Assembly (NCBI RefSeq): GCF_004745805.1
Contig: NZ_SRLQ01000003.1
Location: forward strand, 433,384 to 497,383
DNA from: Mycolicibacterium sp. CH28
GTDB lineage: Bacteria > Actinomycetota > Actinomycetes > Mycobacteriales > Mycobacteriaceae
Direction: 5' to 3'
Length of the DNA stretch: 64,000 nucleotides
Numbering within the stretch: position 1 is the first letter of the stretch; the number at the start of each line of letters is the position of its first letter. Both the position numbers and the translations under genes were made by a program. The notes under the pieces are model-generated. The model was given only the letters and a program-made list of their open reading frames with translations, was not told the origin of the DNA and did not search any database. Below are positions 34,812 to 42,805 of the stretch, piece after piece.

Positions 34812-36004
34812 GTCGCCACGAGCCGCAGCGGCAGCCGCCGATGGCGCCGAATGATGTTGTTGACAGCCCATTCCGGCGGGGCGGTCTGCTCGATGCGGGA
34901 CACCCGCTCTACCAGAGCGCGGAGCATCGCCGCGGTCTCCAGCCGGGCCAACCCCTGTCCGGCGCAGGCGTGGGCGCCCTGACCGAAGCCGAGCTGACGG
35001 CCGGCGTCGCGGGTGATGTCGAACATCTCGGACCGGTCCCATTCCCGTTCGTCGCGGTTGGCCGACGAGTAGATGACCAGCACCCGGGAGCCGGCCGGAA
35101 GCGCGGTGCCGGCGACGGCGGTGTCCTGACCGGTTTGCCTGGCGAAGGCCCGCAGCGGAGATTCGTAACGGACGATCTCGTTGACCGCGTTCGGAATCCG
35201 CTGCGGCTCGTCGCGCAGGAGCTGCCACTGTTCGGGATGGCAGGCGAATAGATGCAGCGCACTGGATATCGCGCTGATGGTGGTGTCCAGCGATGGCGCG
35301 ATGTAGTCGACCAGCAACGGGGGGCATTCCGCCAGGGTCAGGGCGCCAGCGTCGGCCGCGCTCAGAAGTTCGTCGGCCATGCTGCCGTCGAGGACTGCGC
35401 GCCGCCGGACGACCCGACGGGCGAACCGCATCATGTGGGCGGTACCGGGGACAGACCGCAACGCCTGCCGGTTGAGCGGGCCGAGGGCATCGAATGTTGC
35501 TCCGCCCCAGTCGATCAGGTGCTTTCGATCCTCGCGGGGCCACCCCACCAGATCTGGCACGATGGCCAGGGGCAGTGCGGAAGCCAGTTCGACACCGTCG
35601 ATCTTGCCCTGAGCCAGCGCCGCCTCGACGACGTCGGCGGCGAGCTGGTCGACGGTGCCGGCGATGGATTGCAGCGCCCGCGGCAACAGTCGGTGCGCGA
35701 CGAGTTTGCGCCGCCGCTGATGCTCGGCGCCGTCACTGTTGAGGGTGGTGCCGCGCGACAGCCGATTGCTGACCGGGTTGAGCGCGACGCCGTGCCCGGA
35801 GATGAAGACACCGTCGTCGCGGAGTACGGACTTGCATTCCGCGTAGCGGGGCAGGGCGTGGACCCGCTGCCTGGGCAGCCACACGACGGCTCCGAGTTCG
35901 CGCAGCCGCCGATAGTGCGGGTGGGGATTCACGATCGCATCACGCGCGTAGATGTCCGGCCGGTATTCCGCGGCGTTGCGGACCTGTCCCATCGGCGACC
36001 CCAT
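34808..36004 (-). CDS. Cytochrome P450
   Basis: This 398-residue P450 has the haem-ligand signature LGFGQGAHACAGQGLARLE (Cys near 350), the K-helix ExxR in NEIVRYESPLRAF and an I-helix PSLDTTISAISSALHLF. The I-helix has PSLDTT where AGxDTT is usual, so the acid/Thr pair is kept but the Ala-Gly kink differs. It should hydroxylate a small organic substrate using ferredoxin and reductase encoded elsewhere. ATG 36004 is preferred; a longer frame from TTG 36043 would translate the operator itself. It is divergent from the ring-cleavage operon, whose promoter/operator (36004-36042) it shares. Confidence 0.9.
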   Translation of the reverse strand: MGSPMGQVRNAAEYRPDIYARDAIVNPHPHYRRLRELGAVVWLPRQRVHALPRYAECKSVLRDDGVFISGHGVALNPVSNRLSRGTTLNSDGAEHQRRRKLVAHRLLPRALQSIAGTVDQLAADVVEAALAQGKIDGVELASALPLAIVPDLVGWPREDRKHLIDWGGATFDALGPLNRQALRSVPGTAHMMRFARRVVRRRAVLDGSMADELLSAADAGALTLAECPPLLVDYIAPSLDTTISAISSALHLFACHPEQWQLLRDEPQRIPNAVNEIVRYESPLRAFARQTGQDTAVAGTALPAGSRVLVIYSSANRDEREWDRSEMFDITRDAGRQLGFGQGAHACAGQGLARLETAAMLRALVERVSRIEQTAPPEWAVNNIIRRHRRLPLRLVAT

Positions 36005-36042
36005 CTTGACTGAGCATTCCGTCGTATGTGACGATTTCGTCA
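36004..36042 (+). promoter_or_regulatory. Promoter/operator module, copy 1 (shared with 38873-38911)
   Basis: TCTTGACTGA (36004-36013), 7 variable bases and GTCGTATG leading into the perfect palindrome TGACGATTTCGTCA (36029-36042; 6-bp arms, TT centre) make up this module. The same 39-base layout with identical fixed bases occurs upstream of the FAD monooxygenase. TTGACT resembles a -35 element pointing at the dioxygenase gene (start 36065). The palindrome would cover the -10 or start region, so a repressor bound there should block transcription. The best candidate is the TetR at 38155. Confidence 0.7.
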
Positions 36043-36064
36043 AACGTTACGGCGGGAGGTGGCG

Positions 36065-37195
36065 ATGAGCAAGGTCATAGGCGCCCACAGCGACTTGCAC
36101 AGCCAGCAGGGACCGCTGCGCGGCGAGCACGCGGGCCGATCCACAAACCCGGTGATCAAGGTGCACGACCTGGCCTGGCTGGAGTTCGAGAAGCCCGACC
36201 TGTCGGCCGCCGAAGCCTTTGCGCAGGCCTTCGGCTTCCACACCGCCGCGCGGACGACAGACGAACTGCACCTGCGCGGCACCGACGCCGGCGCACCCTG
36301 CGTGCTGATCCGGCGCGGCCCGAGCACCCGCTTCCGTGGGCTGGCCTTCCAGGCCCACGATGCCATCGACGTGCAGACGCTGGCCAACGCCAACGGTGCG
36401 CCCACCCGCGCACTGCCGGAATCAATCGGCGGTGTGTCGGTCGAGTTGACCGACCCTAGTGGGTTCGGGGTGAAGGTCGTCGCCGACCTCGACGAACTGC
36501 CCGAACTGCCCGCTCAACCGGCGCACACCTTCAACTTCGGCCGCCAGACCGTTCGTGCCAACGCCATGCAGCGCCCACCGCGAGAACCCGCCGCGGTCCA
36601 GCGCCTCGGCCATGTCGTCCTGCAGTCCACGCGATACCTGCAGGGGCTGAACTGGTACCTCGACAACCTGGGCCTGATCGTCAGCGATTTCCTCTACTTC
36701 GGCGGCCAGCGCGACCGCGGTCCCACCATGAGCTTCATCCGCTGCGACCGCGGCTCCACGCCGGCCGACCACCACACCCTGGCCATGGCCCTGGGACCGG
36801 CCAACCGCTATGTGCACTCGGCCTACCAGGTCAGCGATCTCGACGCGCTGGCCGCCGGCGGCGAATACCTGCGCGAGCGCGGCTATTTCCGGTCGTGGGG
36901 TATCGGCAGGCACATCCAGGGCAGCCAGCTGTTCGATTACTGGCGCGATCCGGACGGCTTCCTGGTGGAGCACTATGCAGACGGCGACATGTTCGACAAC
37001 ACCCTCGAACCGGGCTGGGCGCCGTTCACCGCGTCCGGCCTGGCCCAGTGGGGCCCGCCGGCCACCCGCGACTTCCTTGGAACCAGCGCCAAACACGCCC
37101 GCCACGAGGCAGTTTCGATGCTGACTGCAGTACGCGAGAACAACGAGTTCGACCTCAGACGCCTCATCGGACTACTGAAAGTTGCCACCTCATGA
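36065..37195 (+). CDS. Two-domain extradiol-type (VOC) dioxygenase
   Basis: This 376-residue protein has two VOC modules, the layout of type I extradiol (catechol 2,3-dioxygenase/2,3-dihydroxybiphenyl 1,2-dioxygenase-like) enzymes. The N-terminal module starts KVHDLAWLEFEKPDLSAAEAF. The C-terminal module carries the probable Fe(II) triad: His in QRLGHVVLQSTRYL, His in DHHTLAMALG and Glu in DGFLVEHYADG. It would open a catecholic ring next to the hydroxyls. ATG 36065 follows GGGAGG at 36054-36059. The FAH-type hydrolase overlaps it by 4 bases and probably processes its product. Confidence 0.87.
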   Translation: MSKVIGAHSDLHSQQGPLRGEHAGRSTNPVIKVHDLAWLEFEKPDLSAAEAFAQAFGFHTAARTTDELHLRGTDAGAPCVLIRRGPSTRFRGLAFQAHDAIDVQTLANANGAPTRALPESIGGVSVELTDPSGFGVKVVADLDELPELPAQPAHTFNFGRQTVRANAMQRPPREPAAVQRLGHVVLQSTRYLQGLNWYLDNLGLIVSDFLYFGGQRDRGPTMSFIRCDRGSTPADHHTLAMALGPANRYVHSAYQVSDLDALAAGGEYLRERGYFRSWGIGRHIQGSQLFDYWRDPDGFLVEHYADGDMFDNTLEPGWAPFTASGLAQWGPPATRDFLGTSAKHARHEAVSMLTAVRENNEFDLRRLIGLLKVATS

Positions 37196-38130
37196 CGACC
37201 TCTGTCCTGCGCACCGCCGACGGGTGGTGGGTCGCCACCCCGACCGGCGCCGCCAAGATCGCGACCACCGCGCGCACCACCGCCGAGTTGCTGGCCGATC
37301 GTGCCGCCATCGACGCCGCCGCCGGCAGCACCGATACCGTCGACGTCGGCGACCTCGAGTTGCAGTCCCCGGTGACCGCGCCCTGCCGCGTGGTGGCCCA
37401 GATGACCAACTTCGCCTCCCACGTCCGCGATGCCGGCATGGACCCCAAGACGATCCCGCTGACGTTCTTCCGCAAGTCGTCGGCCTCGATCAGCGGACCG
37501 TTCGCCCCGGTGGTCAAGCCCGCGCATGTCAAGTTCCTTGACTACGAGGTCGAGATCGGCCTGGTGATCGGACGCGACATCCCAGTCGGCACAAGGATTT
37601 CCCCCACCAATCTCGCTGACTACGTCGCGGGCCTGGTGGTGACCAACGACGTGTCGGCACGTGACATCCAGCTGCCGCAAACCCAGTTCTACGAGGCGAA
37701 GTCCTATCCGACCTTCACCCCGGTCGGGCCGGCCCTGGTCCTGACCGACGCGGCAGAACTCGCGCGGTTCGGCGATCTGCGGTTGCGGTTGCGGGTCAAC
37801 GGCGAAGAGCGGCAGAACGCGTTGGTCGCCGGGGACATGCTGTACCGCCCCATCGAAGCGCTGCAATCGCTCACCCGTTTCCAGGATCTCGCCGCCGGCG
37901 ACCTGATCCTGACCGGGACGCCCGTCGGTACGGCACTGAGTGCACCGCCGAAACCCATCGAGATCATCGCCTCGCTGCTGCCGCCCGCAGTCAAGTGGAA
38001 GGCATTCTTCAAGCGCCAGGCCAGCAACCCGAAGTACCTGCACGACGGAGACGTGATCGAGGGGTCGGTCAGCACCGACGACGGTGCCATCGATCTCGGC
38101 ACCCAGAAGATGACGGTGGCCTACAAGTGA
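37192..38130 (+). CDS. Fumarylacetoacetate hydrolase (FAH)-family hydrolase/isomerase
   Basis: This 312-residue protein has the FAH C-terminal fold with metal ligands in FLDYEVEIGLVIGRDI (two Glu) and VTNDVSARDIQLPQTQF (Asp), then GDLILTGTPVGTALSAPP. Family members hydrolyse C-C bonds of ring-cleavage products or hydrate 2-oxo-pent-4-enoates. The ATG at 37192 overlaps the dioxygenase stop (ATGA). The 3' end lies in a 17-bp tandem repeat whose second copy supplies the stop codon. Confidence 0.9.
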   Translation: MTTSVLRTADGWWVATPTGAAKIATTARTTAELLADRAAIDAAAGSTDTVDVGDLELQSPVTAPCRVVAQMTNFASHVRDAGMDPKTIPLTFFRKSSASISGPFAPVVKPAHVKFLDYEVEIGLVIGRDIPVGTRISPTNLADYVAGLVVTNDVSARDIQLPQTQFYEAKSYPTFTPVGPALVLTDAAELARFGDLRLRLRVNGEERQNALVAGDMLYRPIEALQSLTRFQDLAAGDLILTGTPVGTALSAPPKPIEIIASLLPPAVKWKAFFKRQASNPKYLHDGDVIEGSVSTDDGAIDLGTQKMTVAYK

Positions 38131-38159
38131 CGGTGGACTACAAGTGACGGTGGACTAAG
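38111..38159. repeat. 17-bp tandem repeat, three copies, at the FAH/TetR gene junction
   Basis: Copies are 38111-38127, 38128-38144 and 38145-38159, with unit TGACGGTGGACTACAAG. The first copy has C for A at position 10; the third lacks CA near its end. The first codes the last FAH residues, the second starts with its stop TGA, and the third holds the TetR stop (38155-38157). Recent slippage at the convergent ends is likely. Confidence 0.8.
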
Positions 38160-38865
38160 TCTGAAACGCCATGTCCGGCAAGGGAAGAGCGCAGACATCA
38201 CGCGCTTCCTGCGCCGACATCCCGAACAGCCGCAGTACATCCTCGGTGACCGCGTCGGCGGTCGCCCCGGCCTCCCGCTCCGGGCGCGCCTGCAGCAGAT
38301 GCCCCACGCCCAGCAGCGCGCCGGCCGCCACCGCGAGGGCCAATTCGGCGTCCTCGACGTGGAACCGGCCGGCGGCCACCCCCGCCTCGATGTCGCGCAT
38401 CGCCCGCGGCGCCAGACCGCGATCCGACGACAGCAACGTGCCCCAATTGGCCAGCAGAATCCGGCTCTCCTGCGGGCGTTCCCGAAAGAAGCGGCCGGTC
38501 AGCCGGAAGCTGCACGCGAAAACGGCCGCCGGATCCTCGAGGTCCGACGTGAGGTGGTCCAGGGCGGCCCCGTACGCGTCGAGGACGTCGACGACGGCGG
38601 CTTCAAACAGTTGCTCTTTGCTGTCGAAGTGGTTGTAGAACGACCCCATCCCCACATCGGCGGCCTGGGTGATCTCCAGGACCGGAACATTGAGCCGACC
38701 CTCGGCGATCATCGCCTGCGCGGCCTTGATCAGGGCCATCCGGGTGCGCTGCTTACGGCGCTCGAGGCGATTGATCGGCGCTTGGTCCTCTTCGGCCACG
38801 GGTCCCCCAACGTCACAGTCTCCAGCGGACGAGATACTACCGGGTTTCACTACTGAGGATTTCAT
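38155..38865 (-). CDS. TetR-family regulator of the ring-cleavage cluster
   Basis: This 236-residue protein has a TetR helix-turn-helix at about 50-90 (VPVLEITQAADVGMGSFYNH, FDSKEQLFEAAVVDV) after an N-terminal extension of about 30 residues. The chosen start is ATG 38865; a GTG further in (VAEEDQAPINRLERRK) would drop the extension. It lies between the two catabolic units and is divergent from the FAD monooxygenase. Two palindromes lie in the 68-base spacer, one of them repeated upstream of the dioxygenase, so it probably represses both units and itself. Confidence 0.87.
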   Translation of the reverse strand: MKSSVVKPGSISSAGDCDVGGPVAEEDQAPINRLERRKQRTRMALIKAAQAMIAEGRLNVPVLEITQAADVGMGSFYNHFDSKEQLFEAAVVDVLDAYGAALDHLTSDLEDPAAVFACSFRLTGRFFRERPQESRILLANWGTLLSSDRGLAPRAMRDIEAGVAAGRFHVEDAELALAVAAGALLGVGHLLQARPEREAGATADAVTEDVLRLFGMSAQEARDVCALPLPDMAFQT

Positions 38866-38868
38866 CAA

Positions 38869-38911
38869 TCAGTCTTGACTGACAGTAACGTCGTATGTGA
38901 CGATTTCGTCA
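38869..38911 (+). promoter_or_regulatory. Promoter/operator module, copy 2, with an extra palindrome
   Basis: Two perfect palindromes with TT centres lie here: TCAGTCTTGACTGA (38869-38882) and TGACGATTTCGTCA (38898-38911), 29 bases centre to centre. From 38873 on, the module matches 36004-36042 at every base except a 7-base spacer. TTGACT (38875-38880) is a good -35 element for the monooxygenase (ATG 38934). In copy 1 only the right half of the first palindrome is kept, suggesting tighter autoregulation here. Confidence 0.72.
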
Positions 38912-38933
38912 CTTTTGGTTTACAGGAGGCGGC

Positions 38934-40481
38934 ATGAGCCCCAACGATCCCGCGGTCGTCATCATCGGCGCCGGACCCACCGGCATCACCGTGGCCACGC
39001 TGCTCGCCCAGTACGGCGTGGCCAGCCTGGTGCTCGACCGCTACGCCGAGGTGTACCCGCAACCCCGCGCGGTGCACCTCGACGACGAGGTCTGCCGCAT
39101 CCTGCACCGGCTCGGCATCGCCGAGGAGTTCGCCGAGATCTCCCGGCCCGCGCTGGGGCTGCGGCTGCTGGACCCGGGCATGAAGGTTCTGGCCGAGTTC
39201 CACCGCGACACCGCCCACACCCGCCACGGCTATCCCGAGGCCAACATGTTCGACCAGCCTGAGTTCGAGGCGTTGCTACGCAGGAATCTCACGCGACACC
39301 CACTCGCCACGCTGCGCGGCAATGTCGAGGTCACCGATGTCGTCGAGATCGCAAACGGTCGCACCCGGATCACCTACCGCGACCGCGACGACCACCGTGA
39401 GCACGTCATCGAGGCCGACTACCTGCTGGGCTGCGACGGCGCCAACAGCCTGGTGCGCGCCCGGATCGGATCGACCATGCGGGATCTGCGTTTCGAGCAA
39501 CGCTGGCTGGTGGTCGACGTGGCCACCACGGCCGAGCTCGGCCAGTGGGCCGGTGTGCACCAGTTGTGCGACCCACGTCGGGCCGGCACCTTCATGCAGA
39601 TCGGCGATGTGCGCTACCGCTGGGAATTCCGGCTCCTGCCGGGCGAGTCCGCACATGACTTCCGCACGCCCGACACGCTGAGCCCGCTCATCGCACCGTG
39701 GACCGCACGGGTCGCCCTCGACGAGTTGGAGCTGATCCGCGTCGCCGAGTACACCTTCCGTGCTCAGCTGGCCGACCGTTGGAGACGGGACAACACCTTC
39801 CTGCTCGGCGATGCCGCCCACCTGACGCCGCCGTTCGTCGGCCAGGGGATGGGCGCCGGAATGCGCGACGCGATGAACCTGTCCTGGAAGCTGGCCGGGG
39901 TTGTCAACGGAAGCCTGCCTCCCGCGGTGCTCGACAGCTACGAGCAGGAGCGAAAGCCCCACGCGCACAAGATGATCAATCTGGCTCTGCTGGTCGGTCG
40001 TGCGATGACCGCCGGTGGCGAGATCGGCAACCTGCTGCGCCGCAACGTCGTTCCTCGAATGCACATGCTGCCCGGCCTCAGGGAGCGAGTGGTGGATTCC
40101 CGGACACCACCGTTGCATCGCTCGGCGTTGGTGCACCGGTCGTGGCTCCCCCGCCAACTCGGCGGCACGCTGTGCCCCAACGCCGTCTGCCCCGATGGGC
40201 GCCGGCTCGACGAAGTGCTCGGCAGCGGCTTCGCAATCGTGACGAACCGACCACCGAATGCGGCCGAACGTCGGCTCATCGACCGCTACAACGTGGAAGT
40301 CCAAGTGGCCCAGCCGGGAAGCGAACTCGCGGCATGGCTGCGTCGCGGGCATGCCGCCGCAGCGATCATCCGACCCGACCGGACGGTCTGGGGCGCTGGT
40401 CGCGAGATCGCGGAGCTGACGCGCCTACTCGGGAGCTACCTGGTGGCTGTCGACGAAAACCAGGGTGCCGGCGTCCAATAG
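38934..40481 (+). CDS. FAD-dependent aromatic monooxygenase (MhpA/PheA-like)
   Basis: This 515-residue flavoprotein hydroxylase has the dinucleotide fold VVIIGAGPTGITVATLLAQYG at its N-terminus, the DG motif YLLGCDGANSLVRARIG and the GD motif FLLGDAAHLTPPFVGQGMGAGMRDA, and the C-terminal thioredoxin-like domain of the phenol/3-(3-hydroxyphenyl)propionate hydroxylase class. It would add a hydroxyl to a phenolic ring with NAD(P)H and oxygen, producing a catechol for the dioxygenase at 36065. AGGAGG at 38924-38929 supports the start. The last 57 bases overlap a small minus-strand gene. Confidence 0.9.
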   Translation: MSPNDPAVVIIGAGPTGITVATLLAQYGVASLVLDRYAEVYPQPRAVHLDDEVCRILHRLGIAEEFAEISRPALGLRLLDPGMKVLAEFHRDTAHTRHGYPEANMFDQPEFEALLRRNLTRHPLATLRGNVEVTDVVEIANGRTRITYRDRDDHREHVIEADYLLGCDGANSLVRARIGSTMRDLRFEQRWLVVDVATTAELGQWAGVHQLCDPRRAGTFMQIGDVRYRWEFRLLPGESAHDFRTPDTLSPLIAPWTARVALDELELIRVAEYTFRAQLADRWRRDNTFLLGDAAHLTPPFVGQGMGAGMRDAMNLSWKLAGVVNGSLPPAVLDSYEQERKPHAHKMINLALLVGRAMTAGGEIGNLLRRNVVPRMHMLPGLRERVVDSRTPPLHRSALVHRSWLPRQLGGTLCPNAVCPDGRRLDEVLGSGFAIVTNRPPNAAERRLIDRYNVEVQVAQPGSELAAWLRRGHAAAAIIRPDRTVWGAGREIAELTRLLGSYLVAVDENQGAGVQ

Positions 40482-40676
40482 CACCGCCCAGCGTCGTGCC
40501 GCATCGGCGATGTGGGTGTCGCCGAGATCGACGGCGTGCCCAGCCAGGTCACCGAAGTCCTCGACGATGAGGCCACCCGACTCGTCGTCGGTGTCGATGT
40601 AGACCCGAACCCGCTGGTTGACGGCGAGCGGTTGTTCGCCGTCAACGCGCTTCTTGCTGTCCGCTGACTTCTTCAC
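40425..40676 (-). CDS. Small acidic hypothetical protein, 83 aa
   Basis: The GTG at 40676 gives an 83-residue protein with a beta-rich core (QRVRVYIDTDDESGGLIVEDFGD, RRWAVLLDAGTLVFVDSHQV) and a basic N-terminal tail. It looks like a real folded domain rather than an antisense shadow, because two thirds lie outside the overlapping monooxygenase. I do not recognise the family. It overlaps the 3' end of the monooxygenase by 57 bases, and the XRE-cupin gene lies upstream on the same strand, 44 bases away. Confidence 0.55.
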   Translation of the reverse strand: MKKSADSKKRVDGEQPLAVNQRVRVYIDTDDESGGLIVEDFGDLAGHAVDLGDTHIADAARRWAVLLDAGTLVFVDSHQVAPE

Positions 40677-40720
40677 CCGAATGCCTTCCCCCGACGTGCT
40701 GATGGGTCAGTAGAGCACGT

Positions 40721-41350
40721 TCAACCCCGGTTTGGGCCGGAATTCCGTGGGATCGGCGGCACGATCGACCACAGAACCTCACTTTCGTCGCATCCGGGGT
40801 TGTCCCAGGAGTGCGCCGCCCCTGCCGAGAAGGTATAGCAATCGCCGGCTTTGAGCACCGACTCCTGTCCGTCGACGGTCAGCCGCAGGCTCCCGCGGAT
40901 GACGAAGACGAAGATGGTCTGCGAGTCCAGCGTGTATGCGCCGCCGGTGCCGCCGCCGGGCTGCAGCACCGAGCGCATCACCTGAAGGTTGCGTTCGGTC
41001 TCCGGGGTCAGCAGGTATTCGCGAATTCCGCTGCCGCCCATCTCCACCGGCGCACCGTCGCCACCCCGAACGACCGGCGACTCGGGATAGTCGAACAGCG
41101 AACCGACTGAGACACCGAGGATTTCGCACACCTTGAGTAAGTTGGGCACCGAGATCGTGGTCTGGCCGCGTTCGACGAGACTCAGAAATCCCTTGGTGAG
41201 CCCAGCCCGGTCGGCAACCGCCTCCAGTGTCAGCTCGCGCTCCTTGCGCAGGGCCCGCAGCTTGGGCCCCAGCCGGGTCATCCAGCCATCGATGCCCGCC
41301 ACCGTGTCGCTCCCGGTGGCCGCGTCCTGTGACATCGCGTCCTGTGGCAT
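40721..41350 (-). CDS. XRE-cupin transcriptional regulator (PuuR-like)
   Basis: This 209-residue protein joins an XRE helix-turn-helix (about 28-82: LRALRKERELTLEAVADRAG, LTKGFLSLVERGQTTISVPN) to a C-terminal cupin (about 125-205: GGAYTLDSQTIFVFVIRGSL, GDCYTFSAGAAHSWDNPG). Regulators of this build sense small molecules in the cupin barrel; PuuR and relatives control polyamine and amino-acid breakdown. It is divergent from the aldehyde dehydrogenase at 41460, with a nested inverted repeat between them, so it very likely controls the glutarate-type operon. Confidence 0.88.
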   Translation of the reverse strand: MPQDAMSQDAATGSDTVAGIDGWMTRLGPKLRALRKERELTLEAVADRAGLTKGFLSLVERGQTTISVPNLLKVCEILGVSVGSLFDYPESPVVRGGDGAPVEMGGSGIREYLLTPETERNLQVMRSVLQPGGGTGGAYTLDSQTIFVFVIRGSLRLTVDGQESVLKAGDCYTFSAGAAHSWDNPGCDESEVLWSIVPPIPRNSGPNRG

Positions 41351-41403
41351 GAGGACACCTCGCCTTCACCAGTCCATCGGTCGCCAGGTCTTGCGCAGCC
41401 AAA

Positions 41404-41445
41404 GTTTAGCGGTATATAACTTTGACAAGTTTTACACTACTAAAC
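41404..41445. promoter_or_regulatory. Nested inverted repeats between the XRE-cupin gene and the aldehyde dehydrogenase
   Basis: An outer pair GTTTAG (41404-41409) and CTAAAC (41440-41445) brackets an inner pair AACTT (41418-41422) and AAGTT (41427-41431) around TGAC. Extending the inner pair, TATAACTT against AAGTTTTA matches at 7 of 8 positions. The stretch is AT-rich within GC-rich surroundings and lies 15-56 bases before the dehydrogenase ATG, so it is the likely operator/promoter. Confidence 0.55.
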
Positions 41446-41459
41446 CATCAGGACGGGAC

Positions 41460-42803
41460 ATGAGTCTGTACGCAGTGGTCGACCCGAAGACCGGTGACGT
41501 CGTGCGGGAGTATCCGACCGCCACCGACGAGCAGATCGAACAAGCGCTGGCATCGGCCGCCAAGGCCTACCGCGAATGGTCGAAGACCTCGACCGTGGCC
41601 CAGCGGGCGGATCTGATCCGGCGGGTCGCGGCACTGCACACCGAACGCCGCGAGAAGCTGGCCGAGATCATCCACCGCGAGATGGGCAAGCCGCTGGAGC
41701 AGGCTCTCGGCGAGGTGGACTTCAGCGCCGCGATCTACGAGTACTACGCCGACAACGCCGAGAAGTTCCTGGCCGACGAGCAGATCGACCTGCTCGACGG
41801 CGAGGGTAGCGCCGTGATCAAGCGCGGCCCGGTCGGCGTGCTGCTGGGCATCATGCCGTGGAACTACCCCTACTACCAGGTGGCCCGTTTCGCCGGACCG
41901 AATCTGACCCTGGGCAACACCATCCTGCTCAAGCACGCGCCGCAGTGCCCCGAGTCGGCCGAGGCCATCCAGCAGATCTATGACGACGCCGGCTTCCCTG
42001 CGGGCGCCTACGTCAACATCTACGCGACCAATGAGCAGATCGCCGACGTGATCGCCGATCCGCGGATCCAGGGCGTCTCGTTGACCGGCTCCGAGCGCGC
42101 CGGCGCGGCCGTCGCCGAGATCGCCGGGCGCAACCTGAAGAAGGTGGTACTGGAGCTGGGCGGGTCCGACCCGTTCATCCTGCTGTCCAGCGACGACCTG
42201 GACGCCACCGTCGAGTCTGCGATGGCGGGCCGTTTCGAGAACACCGGCCAGGCGTGCAATGCGGCCAAACGGTTCATCGTCGCCGAGAACCTCTACGACG
42301 AGTTCTTGGACAAGTTCACCAAGAAGGTGCTCGAGGCCGCTGACGGCCTGGCCCCGCTGTCCTCGCTCGGCGCGGCTCAACGACTGGCGGAGCAGATCGA
42401 CCGCGCGGTGGCCGACGGCGCCAAGCTGGTGTCGGTGGGTGAGCGCAACGGCGCTCACTTCCCGCCCGGCGTTCTGACCGAGGTCTCCCCCGATTCGGCG
42501 ACCTACCGCGAGGAGCTGTTCGGTCCCGTCGCGATGGTCTTCAAGGTCGGGTCCGAGGAAGAGGCCGTGGCGCTGGCCAACGACATCCCGTTCGGCCTGG
42601 GCTCGTACGTCTTCACCACCGACGAGGACCAGGCCAAGCGGGTGGCCGACAAGATCGACGCCGGCATGGTGTTCGTCAACGTCGTCGGCGCCGACGGTGT
42701 CGAGCTGCCGTTCGGCGGGGTGAAGCGCTCCGGTTTCGGACGTGAACTGGGCCGCTTCGGTATCGACGAGTTCGTCAACAAGAAACTGATCCGGATCGGA
42801 TAA
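41460..42803 (+). CDS. NAD(P)-dependent aldehyde dehydrogenase, succinate/glutarate-semialdehyde type
   Basis: This 447-residue protein is an aldehyde dehydrogenase resembling GabD1-type semialdehyde dehydrogenases. It has [18 protein letters not shown], the catalytic Glu in [10 protein letters not shown], the catalytic Cys in [15 protein letters not shown] and the C-terminal [17 protein letters not shown]. It would oxidise a short dicarboxylic semialdehyde to the acid. ATG 41460 begins the family's [13 protein letters not shown] N-terminus. It heads an operon with the acyl-CoA dehydrogenase (2-base gap) under the divergent XRE-cupin regulator. Glutarate semialdehyde is the inferred substrate, based on the neighbours. 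Confidence 0.88.
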   Translation: MSLYAVVDPKTGDVVREYPTATDEQIEQALASAAKAYREWSKTSTVAQRADLIRRVAALHTERREKLAEIIHREMGKPLEQALGEVDFSAAIYEYYADNAEKFLADEQIDLLDGEGSAVIKRGPVGVLLGIMPWNYPYYQVARFAGPNLTLGNTILLKHAPQCPESAEAIQQIYDDAGFPAGAYVNIYATNEQIADVIADPRIQGVSLTGSERAGAAVAEIAGRNLKKVVLELGGSDPFILLSSDDLDATVESAMAGRFENTGQACNAAKRFIVAENLYDEFLDKFTKKVLEAADGLAPLSSLGAAQRLAEQIDRAVADGAKLVSVGERNGAHFPPGVLTEVSPDSATYREELFGPVAMVFKVGSEEEAVALANDIPFGLGSYVFTTDEDQAKRVADKIDAGMVFVNVVGADGVELPFGGVKRSGFGRELGRFGIDEFVNKKLIRIG

Positions 42804-42805
42804 TT

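Noticed and set aside
36004..36043. N-terminal extension of the P450 from TTG 36043
   Set aside because: The extra 13 residues translate the promoter/operator palindrome; the same peptide appears when the other operator copy is read backwards, so this is regulatory DNA, not protein.
38865..39227. Minus-strand open frame of about 120 codons opposite the monooxygenase N-terminus
   Set aside because: It is antisense to the strongly supported FAD-binding region and its C-terminal end merely translates the operator.
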